A stretch of DNA of 64,000 bases. It comes from Natronomonas gomsonensis. GTDB taxonomy: Archaea; Halobacteriota; Halobacteria; Halobacteriales; Haloarculaceae. Position numbers and translations under genes: made by a program. Below, piece by piece: positions 58,196-64,000 of this stretch. Below the pieces are notes generated by a model that saw only the letters and a program-made list of their open reading frames with translations, did no database searches and had not been told where the DNA came from. The stretch is from positions 806,001 through 870,000 of the forward strand of contig NZ_JACAWU010000001.1 in the NCBI RefSeq assembly GCF_013391635.1. Direction: 5' to 3'. Within the stretch, counting starts at the first letter, position 1. Each line of letters starts with the position of its first letter.

Positions 58196-61100
58196 TCAGG
58201 CGAGCGCGTCGGCGAGTTTCTCGACGGGGTGGGTGGGCGATTCCTCGTCGAGTTGGGTCCGACAGGAGGTGCCCGGCGCGACGACCGATTCGCCGTCGCT
58301 CGATTCGAGTTGGTCGCGGAGGAGGTCCGCGATGGCCTGACTCATCGAGTAGTGTTCGGCCTCGTAGCCGAACGACCCGGCCATCCCACAGCACGTCGAG
58401 TCAATGGGGTTGACGGCGTAGCCGGCCCGCCGAAGCACGCCGACGGCGTGGTGGTCCTTCTTCGTCGCCTTCTGGTGGCAGTGGCCGTGATAGGAGAGTG
58501 GTTCTGCCGCCTCGGTGTCGAACGCGAGGCGTTCGTCCAACCGGAACCGGTCGAGGTACTCACAGACGCCGTAGGCGTTGGCCGCGATTCGCTCGACGTC
58601 CTCGCCCGACAGCAAATCGAGGTAATCCGACTGGAACATGACGGCGTCGGACGGTTCGACGACCACCACGTCCCACCCATCTTCGACCATCGGCGCGAGC
58701 GTTTCGACGTTCGCTCGGGCGTCCTCGCGGGCCTTCTCGACGAACCCCTTCGACAGCGGCGGCCGGCCGCTTCCCGGCAGGCCGTCGGGGACGGTGACGT
58801 GGACGCCGGCAGCCTCCAGCACCTCGATTGCGGCCTTCCCCACGGAGGGGTCGTTGTAGTTCGTGTAGGTGTCGGGGAAGACGACTGCACGGCGGTCGGC
58901 GTCGGCCTCGGAGACCGTGGCACCGCCGCGGGCTTCGAACCACTCGACGAGGGACTCATTCGCAAAGGTCGGCACGTCCCGTTCGCTCGCGATGCCGAGG
59001 GTCTTCTCGGTGAGGAAACCGGCCCCGGGAAGCGAGGCGGCGGCGTTGGCCAGTGGCGCGAAGCGACTCCCGAGCGCCGACAGCCGGTCGATGTTGGCGA
59101 AGACGCGGTCGCGGAGGCTCGTGCCGTCGCGCTGGTGTTTCTCGTGGAGGACTTCGGTGCGGAGCTTCGCCATGTCGACCTCGCTGGGGCAATCGCGGGC
59201 ACACCCCTTACAGCCGATACAGAGGTCGAGCACCTCCTCGGTGAACTCATCGGAGAACAGCTCTTCTTCGGGAAGGCCGCCGCTCATCGCCTGCCGGAGC
59301 ATGTTCGCCCGGCCGCGGGTCGACTGTATCTCCTCGTGGGCTGCGCGGTAGGTGGGACACATCACGCCTCCGGTGGTCGATTGCTCGCCGCGACAGCCGC
59401 CACAGCCGTGACACAGTTCGACCATCCCCTGAAAACCGTTGTCGTTGTCCCAGTTCAACTCGGGGCTGAAGCCGGATTCGAACCCGTAGTCGGGGTCGAA
59501 CCGGAGGTTCTCGGTCAGGTCGTGGTCGCCACAGACGTTGCCCGGGTTCAGCGTCCAGTTGGGGTCGTAGGCGGTCTTGAGCTCACGGAACGCGGACCAC
59601 AGTTCCTCGCCGTACAGTTTCCGGTTCCACTGGGTTCGGGCGCGGCCGTCGCCGTGTTCCCCCGAGACGCTCCCGCCGTATTTGACGACCAAATCGGTCA
59701 CCCGCTCGGCGATGGCCTCGAAGGCCTCCAGCCCCTCGACGCTCTTGGTGTTCACGAGCGGCCGGATGTGCAACACGCCGGGGCCGGCGTGGGCGTAGTA
59801 ACTGGCGTAGGTGTCGTAGTCGTCGAGAATCTCCTGTACGTCGGCGACGTACTCCGGGAGGTTTCGCGCCGGGACGGCGGTGTCCTCGATGTAGGCGATG
59901 TGTTTCTCGTCCGTCGTCCGGCCGAGTAAAATCGGCAAGCCGGACTTCCGCATCTTCCAGAACTTCGCGCGAGTGTCGGCGTCGTGGGCCTCCATCGCCG
60001 CGGCGGCGCGGTGGTCGGCGTCTGTCCGAACGCCCTCGTCGGTGGGGTCGGCCTCGCTGTCGGCGCCGGGTACTCGGTCTGCCAGCAGGTCCGCGACCTG
60101 TCGTCGCCCCTCGGCGTCGTCGTCGGCGTAGAACTCCACGAGCAACACCGAATCGGTGCCCTCCGGAAGCATCCCGACCACGTCGGCGAACTCGGCGGTG
60201 TCCCGTGCCAATCCGAGCAACACGTCGTCCATCACTTCGACGGCGGCGGGGTCGTGTTCGAGGATGGGTTCGACGTCGGCCAGCGCATCGAGGAGGCCGT
60301 CGTAGGTGAGCAGGGCGACGGCCTTCGTGTTCGGAATCGACTCCAGCGAGACGGTCGCCTCGGTGACGATTGCGAGGGTGCCCTCGCTGCCGGCGAGCAA
60401 GCGTGCGAGGTTGACGGTCGCGTCGTCGGTGATTTCGCTGTCGCCGTCTCGGGCTTCCTCGACGAGTCGGTCGAAGTTGTACCCCGAGACGTTGCGCTTC
60501 AGTTCCGGATAGCGGCTGTCGACTTCCTCGGCGTGGTCGTCGAGGACGGCGAGGACGCCGGCGTAGATTCGCGGCCGGAGGTCTTCGCTGTCGGCGTCGG
60601 CGGCGTCGCGCAGTTCGCCGACGGTCACGTCGCCGAAGCGGGTCACGGTGCCGTCGGCCAACACCGCCTCGACCGACTCGATGTAGGCGTCGGTCTTCCC
60701 GTAGACAAGGGAGTGTGCGCCCGTCGAGTTGTTGCCGATGGCGCCGCCGAGGACGGACTTGTCGCCCCACGCTGGGTCGGGGGCGAACTTCAGGTTCTCG
60801 GATTCCAGCGCCTCGTTGAGCTTTCCGAGCGTGATGCCGGGCTGTGCCGTCACGCGTCGGCTGTCGGCATCGACATCGAGCAGCGCGTCCATGTGTTTGC
60901 TACAGTCGAGGACGACGGCGTCGTTGACGCTCTGGCCTGCGAGGCTGGTGCCGCCGCCGCGTGGCAACACCGCGATGTCGTTTCGGTCGCAGTAGGCGAC
61001 GACCGCCGCCACGTCGTCGGTCGAGGTGGGGTAGACGACGCCGACCGGCCGCACCTCGTAGGCGCTGGCGTCGGTGGCGTACAGCGTCCGCGTGTAGTCG

Positions 61101-61231
61101 TCGAGGCGAACCTCGCCGTCGACGAGCGACGACAGCGTCGCCGCCAGTTCGGGGCGTTCGACGTCGTCGGACTGATAGTCGTAGGCCGAACTCCGAGTCG
61201 AGGGGTCCGAATGCGTGTGCTGAGAAGCCAT
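58196..61231 (-). CDS. FAD-linked oxidase/Fe-S/CCG-domain fusion (D-lactate or glycolate dehydrogenase type)
   Basis: A 1011-residue fusion. The N-terminal half is a PCMH-type FAD oxidase (PRGGGTSLAGQSVNDAVVLD; GAIGNNSTGAHSLVYGKTD). Then come two cysteine clusters for 4Fe-4S centres (LCHGCGGCRGEQ..CPTYR and CIGCKGCARDCPSEV), and a C-terminal CCG/heterodisulfide-type domain with CCGMAGSFGYEAEH. It oxidises a 2-hydroxy acid such as D-lactate, glycolate or 2-hydroxyglutarate and feeds the respiratory chain. Only one CCG motif is intact; the preceding segment (VVFPDTYTNYNDPS) lacks its cysteines. The ATG at 61231 is used. Confidence 0.9.
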   Translation of the reverse strand: MASQHTHSDPSTRSSAYDYQSDDVERPELAATLSSLVDGEVRLDDYTRTLYATDASAYEVRPVGVVYPTSTDDVAAVVAYCDRNDIAVLPRGGGTSLAGQSVNDAVVLDCSKHMDALLDVDADSRRVTAQPGITLGKLNEALESENLKFAPDPAWGDKSVLGGAIGNNSTGAHSLVYGKTDAYIESVEAVLADGTVTRFGDVTVGELRDAADADSEDLRPRIYAGVLAVLDDHAEEVDSRYPELKRNVSGYNFDRLVEEARDGDSEITDDATVNLARLLAGSEGTLAIVTEATVSLESIPNTKAVALLTYDGLLDALADVEPILEHDPAAVEVMDDVLLGLARDTAEFADVVGMLPEGTDSVLLVEFYADDDAEGRRQVADLLADRVPGADSEADPTDEGVRTDADHRAAAAMEAHDADTRAKFWKMRKSGLPILLGRTTDEKHIAYIEDTAVPARNLPEYVADVQEILDDYDTYASYYAHAGPGVLHIRPLVNTKSVEGLEAFEAIAERVTDLVVKYGGSVSGEHGDGRARTQWNRKLYGEELWSAFRELKTAYDPNWTLNPGNVCGDHDLTENLRFDPDYGFESGFSPELNWDNDNGFQGMVELCHGCGGCRGEQSTTGGVMCPTYRAAHEEIQSTRGRANMLRQAMSGGLPEEELFSDEFTEEVLDLCIGCKGCARDCPSEVDMAKLRTEVLHEKHQRDGTSLRDRVFANIDRLSALGSRFAPLANAAASLPGAGFLTEKTLGIASERDVPTFANESLVEWFEARGGATVSEADADRRAVVFPDTYTNYNDPSVGKAAIEVLEAAGVHVTVPDGLPGSGRPPLSKGFVEKAREDARANVETLAPMVEDGWDVVVVEPSDAVMFQSDYLDLLSGEDVERIAANAYGVCEYLDRFRLDERLAFDTEAAEPLSYHGHCHQKATKKDHHAVGVLRRAGYAVNPIDSTCCGMAGSFGYEAEHYSMSQAIADLLRDQLESSDGESVVAPGTSCRTQLDEESPTHPVEKLADALA

Positions 61232-61581
61232 TATCTGGGTTCGGATTGTCGTGTCCGTTGCTCGACCCCGCCGGGGTGGGTCCGACCCGTTCGCGTCCTG
61301 TCTATCGTTTCATGCGGTGTCGAGCGCATCGCTATCGGGTTCTCCCTCGAAGCAATTATAGGTTTACCCCGGCCGGAGCATTCGGTAGCCGACCACCGTG
61401 GACGCCGCGGGAAAGATTTATAGTGAAATACGGGCCATTTCATCATGTAACACAATACCAAGCCCTCCGGGTCAGGGTGGAATCGGCTGTCCCGCCAACG
61501 GAGGGTGTCGTAGTCACACGCCGCGGGGTCGAACCGACGACGGACGAGGAGACCACTCCACGACACACTCGATAGTCCCTC
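61232..61581. other. 350-bp divergent intergenic region
   Basis: The region is non-coding in any frame I can support. It contains a plus-strand TATA-like AGATTTATAG (61414-61423) followed by a 6-bp dyad TGAAAT/ATTTCA, and a second AATTATAGG box near 61352. The TATA box is about 160 bp from the next ATG, so a long leader or an unannotated short RNA is possible. Confidence 0.5.
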
Positions 61582-62412
61582 ATGATGGACCGCACGACCA
61601 CTCCGGAAGCGCCGTTCGAGGCGATGCAGCGGTGGCTCCGCATCGAACGCCGACAGACCGCCGCCGAACTGTCGGCGTTCGATGCGTTCATCGACCGACT
61701 CCAGGACGTTCCGACGGGTCGCGTGGCGTCGTCGTCGGGGCCATCGGCGTTGACTGAACGGTCCTCGGGAGGTGGGCTCGCGTCCGTCAGAGAGGCGTAC
61801 CGCTCGACGGTGATGGACGTGCCACACTACGAGGAGGAGTACGGCAACGACTTCGCGGCGGACGTAACCGAGGAGTTCGGGTCGACTATCGCGACGATAC
61901 TCGAACGCGGCGGCCCCCTCGACGTACAGACGAAGCGAACGCTCCTCGCGCTCGCGGTGGACTCGCGGTCGCGTCGGGTGACACTCCTCGACATCATCGA
62001 TGCCGAGCGTGAATCCATCGAGGTGGCCGCCGAGTGCCTCCAGCCCATCGCCGAGGAACTGGACACAATGGCGGACGTGGAGTTTCGGGCCGAATCCTTC
62101 GGCTCGCTCGACGCCCATCGCGCCCGAATCGATACGCTAGTCGACCGGTGCGACGCCGCCGCCGAGAGCAGACAGAACGACCTCCGTCAACACCGAACCA
62201 CGGCCGCGCTGTCGGAGAGTATCGCCGCCGTCCCTCTATACCTGTATCAGGGGCTCGAGTCGACGTTCCCGATCCTCTCCTTTATTGCTGCTCTCGGCGA
62301 CCGAATCGACGCGATCCGATCGGACATCAGCCACGCGGCGAGCCATTACGAGGCCGACCGGGACTCGTATCTCGCGGGCGACACCGACACTCGCGGGCGA
62401 ACTGAATCCTGA
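61582..62412 (+). CDS. haloarchaeal DUF7260-like protein
   Basis: A 276-residue mostly helical acidic protein, common in haloarchaea and, from memory, assigned to DUF7260. The typical stretch SVREAYRSTVMDVPHYEEEYG is present. A hydrophobic run (AAVPLYLYQGLESTFPILSFIAA) is too short and charged at the ends to be a sure membrane helix. The function is unknown. It has no coherent link to the catabolic genes. Confidence 0.65.
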   Translation: MMDRTTTPEAPFEAMQRWLRIERRQTAAELSAFDAFIDRLQDVPTGRVASSSGPSALTERSSGGGLASVREAYRSTVMDVPHYEEEYGNDFAADVTEEFGSTIATILERGGPLDVQTKRTLLALAVDSRSRRVTLLDIIDAERESIEVAAECLQPIAEELDTMADVEFRAESFGSLDAHRARIDTLVDRCDAAAESRQNDLRQHRTTAALSESIAAVPLYLYQGLESTFPILSFIAALGDRIDAIRSDISHAASHYEADRDSYLAGDTDTRGRTES

Positions 62413-62423
62413 TCCGATACCAA

Positions 62424-62447
62424 ATACATATGGAAATTTATATGTAT
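62424..62447 (+). terminator. possible AT-rich stem-loop after the DUF7260-like gene
   Basis: An 8-bp perfect stem with an 8-nt loop lies 11 bp after the stop codon. Its AT-only stem is weak, so it may equally be a protein-binding site. Confidence 0.3.
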
Positions 62448-62769
62448 GCAAGTATTATACTACCTACTATTCTCAGTTTTTCGTATAGTCATAATCCGAA
62501 ATAGAGCGGTGTTTTAGCGTACGAAAGCGTGATAAATAGCACTTCAAACTATAGGCTGGCAAATTTATTTTTCAATAAAAATTAGCGCTCGACTGAATAT
62601 TATACTTGAACTTCGGACAAAACACGAACGAAAATATTGGGCTAGGGTAGAAAAAGAGTAATGTTATCAATTTTGTCAATCCTATATTTTTTATTACTAT
62701 TAACCAAAACTATCAGAAGTTCTATGTTACAATTGGGCCTCCCCGAAACTCAAGCCGTCGCCGCTCGTC

Positions 62770-62777
62770 GGGAGGGG
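62770..62777 (+). promoter_or_regulatory. strong Shine-Dalgarno of the M20 peptidase gene
   Basis: GGAGGGGT sits directly upstream of the ATG at 62779. It is unusual in this window, where most transcripts look leaderless, and it implies a 5' leader reaching into the AT-rich island. Confidence 0.55.
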
Positions 62778-62778
62778 T

Positions 62779-63855
62779 ATGGACGCCACGGAACTGACCC
62801 GGCGACTCGTCGAGACGTCGAGTCACGAAGACGAATCCGCGGTTGGTGATGTCCTCACGGCGTGGCTCCGTGACCACACCGACGCGGCAGTCGAACGCGA
62901 CGGTTCCGGGAACGTCATCGCCAGACGAAACGTCGGTTCGGGGCCGTCGCTCGCGCTCGTCGGCCACCACGACGTGGTGCCGCCGGACGAGAGCCAACTC
63001 GTCGACGGAGAGTACGTCGTCGAGGAACGCGACGGCCGGCTCTACGGCCGCGGCAGCGCCGACATGAAGGGGAGTCTCGCGGCTGCGATGGTCGCCTTCG
63101 CGGAGGCCGACCCCGTAGGCGAACTAGTCTTCGCGTCCTTCGTCGGGGAGGAACAGGGCGGCGTCGGCTGTCGGGCGGCCATCGAGGAGGGGTTCGCGCC
63201 CGACTACGCCGTCGTCGGCGAGGGGTCGACCGGCTACTCCGCTGCCGGAGTTACGGACGTGGCCGTCGCCCACAAGGGTCGTCGCGGGTCGACGATTACC
63301 GCGGCGGGGACCGCCGCCCACGCCAGCGAACCCGAATCCGGCGAGAACGCCATCTACCGCGCTACCGACGCCGTCGATGTGGTCCGGACCCTCGACGCAC
63401 CCGGAACGGATGTGTTGGGCCACCGTCTGGAGGGCAGCGTCGTCGTCACCGAAATCGACGGCGGCAGCGCGTGGAACGTCGTCCCCGAGCGCTGTACCGT
63501 CACCGTCGACGAGCGAACCGTTCCCGGCGAGCGCGCTGCGCTCGGGGACGTGGAATCAATCGACGGCGTCTCCTGGGCCGTCGAGCAGGACCTCCCGCCG
63601 ATGGCCTGCGACGATGCCGACTTCGCCCTGGCGGTTCTCGATGCCGCCGACGCCGCCCAATCGGAGTCGCCCGAGCAGGTGGTCAAACCCCACGCCACCG
63701 ACGCCGGCTGGCTCGCCGAGGCGGGTACCACCTGCGTCGTCTGTGGGGCGGCCGAACCCGGCGAGGCCCACACTGCCGACGAGAGCGTCTCGCTGGCGGT
63801 CGTCGAGCGGTGTGCCGACGTGTACCGGCGCGTCGCGGAGACGCCGCTCGAGTGA
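62779..63855 (+). CDS. M20-family metallopeptidase/deacylase
   Basis: A 358-residue dizinc hydrolase of the ArgE/DapE/CPG2 family. Metal-ligand motifs are ALVGHHDVVPPD, GRGSADMKGSLAAAM and GEEQGGVGC; a dimerisation domain (residues about 165-265) and the closing His (GEAHTADESVSL) complete it. It removes acyl groups from N-acyl amino acids or cleaves small peptides. The substrate is not readable; a succinyl-diaminopimelate desuccinylase-like role is possible. Confidence 0.88.
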   Translation: MDATELTRRLVETSSHEDESAVGDVLTAWLRDHTDAAVERDGSGNVIARRNVGSGPSLALVGHHDVVPPDESQLVDGEYVVEERDGRLYGRGSADMKGSLAAAMVAFAEADPVGELVFASFVGEEQGGVGCRAAIEEGFAPDYAVVGEGSTGYSAAGVTDVAVAHKGRRGSTITAAGTAAHASEPESGENAIYRATDAVDVVRTLDAPGTDVLGHRLEGSVVVTEIDGGSAWNVVPERCTVTVDERTVPGERAALGDVESIDGVSWAVEQDLPPMACDDADFALAVLDAADAAQSESPEQVVKPHATDAGWLAEAGTTCVVCGAAEPGEAHTADESVSLAVVERCADVYRRVAETPLE

Positions 63856-63916
63856 TGGCTCCCGCCGCCTGAGAACTCGCGATAGGCTCTTTTCGGCGTG
63901 TGTCGTATCTGTATGC

Positions 63917-64000
63917 ATGGCACTCAGACTGCTCCTCGCGTTCCTCGGGCTGCTCGAAGTAGCGTTCCCGAAACCGCTCGTCGACTTCTGGATGAACCTC
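63917..64000 (+). CDS. membrane protein, 3' partial
   Basis: The last 84 bases encode the first 28 residues of a hydrophobic protein (MALRLLLAFLGLLEVAFPKP) that continues past the window. One N-terminal membrane helix is visible, which is too little to assign a family. It starts 61 bp after the M20 peptidase stop. Confidence 0.5.
   Translation, partial: MALRLLLAFLGLLEVAFPKPLVDFWMNL

Larger units (their letters stand above)
62413..62778. other. 366-bp AT-rich intergenic island
   Basis: A second strongly AT-rich island in a GC-rich background, covering about 62420-62740. It contains a perfect 8-bp hairpin dyad, ATACATAT (62424-62431) and ATATGTAT (62440-62447), and a shorter ATTTTT/AAAAAT dyad near 62570-62585. 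No transposase, tRNA or credible ORF is visible. It ends at the Shine-Dalgarno of the M20 peptidase gene. Confidence 0.6.

Noticed and set aside
57713-59929. A 738-codon plus-strand open frame over the MaoC and FAD/Fe-S genes
   Set aside because: The minus-strand genes have intact catalytic and cysteine motifs; the opposite frame has none.

Overview
The window reads as a haloarchaeal chromosome or megaplasmid segment. The evidence is high GC, strongly acidic proteins, many TATA boxes about 25-30 bp upstream of start codons (leaderless transcripts), a Tat/lipobox substrate-binding protein, PGF-CTERM-like surface proteins and a TFS-type zinc-ribbon protein. No rRNA, tRNA or CRISPR array is visible. 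About 64 protein genes are called. The first (a PfkB-type sugar kinase) and the last (a short membrane protein) run off the ends.

Region by region. 1-14.5 kb is mixed housekeeping and surface content: sugar kinase, a MATE exporter with its TetR repressor and a perfect palindromic operator, two tandem paralogous surface proteins plus a third with a PGF-CTERM tail, a degenerate TFS paralogue between two IS6-like inverted repeats, an MFS carrier, an SDR, a glycerophosphodiesterase, a PIN/ATPase/KH protein and small hypotheticals. An AT-rich island (about 14.52-14.80 kb) follows. 14.8-23.3 kb holds scattered metabolic enzymes: FAH-family hydrolase, CMD-like protein, peroxiredoxin, class III CoA-transferase, malate/lactate dehydrogenase homologue, MDR oxidoreductase, MFS, amidase and a split-barrel flavoprotein.

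23.3-61.2 kb is a dense catabolic region. It contains: (i) a divergent flavoprotein pair (tricarballylate-dehydrogenase-like and an orphan SdhA); (ii) a minus-strand operon ALDH - TPP decarboxylase - MaoC - CoA-transferase, divergent from an RraA-type aldolase with a repeated CCGTTCCG element between them; (iii) a UGSC-motif protein (Cys form) flanked by two 332-aa paralogues of unrecognised function; (iv) a universal stress protein, a fused TRAP permease and a TAXI-type binding lipoprotein; (v) SDR, ALDH, enoyl-CoA hydratase, MFS and acyl-CoA dehydrogenase; (vi) an IclR regulator divergent from a beta-keto acid cleavage enzyme - SDR - PaaI thioesterase module, with two tandem ATAACAA-N8-TTGTTAT dyads between them; (vii) a DUF6282 hydrolase - LLM oxidoreductase - CitE lyase - NodB deacetylase - DJ-1 run, then a flavin reductase; (viii) a second enoyl-CoA hydratase, a second MaoC protein and a 1011-aa FAD/Fe-S dehydrogenase. 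A DUF7260-like protein, a second AT-rich island and an M20 peptidase end the window.

Together the 23-61 kb genes look like import of organic acids, activation to CoA thioesters, oxidation/hydration, and carbon-carbon cleavage by several aldolase/lyase types. The substrate cannot be read from sequence. The best candidates for undescribed biology are the UGSC cassette with its duplicated partner, the beta-keto-acid cleavage module under an IclR regulator with a tandem operator, and the LLM/flavin-reductase/hydrolase run.
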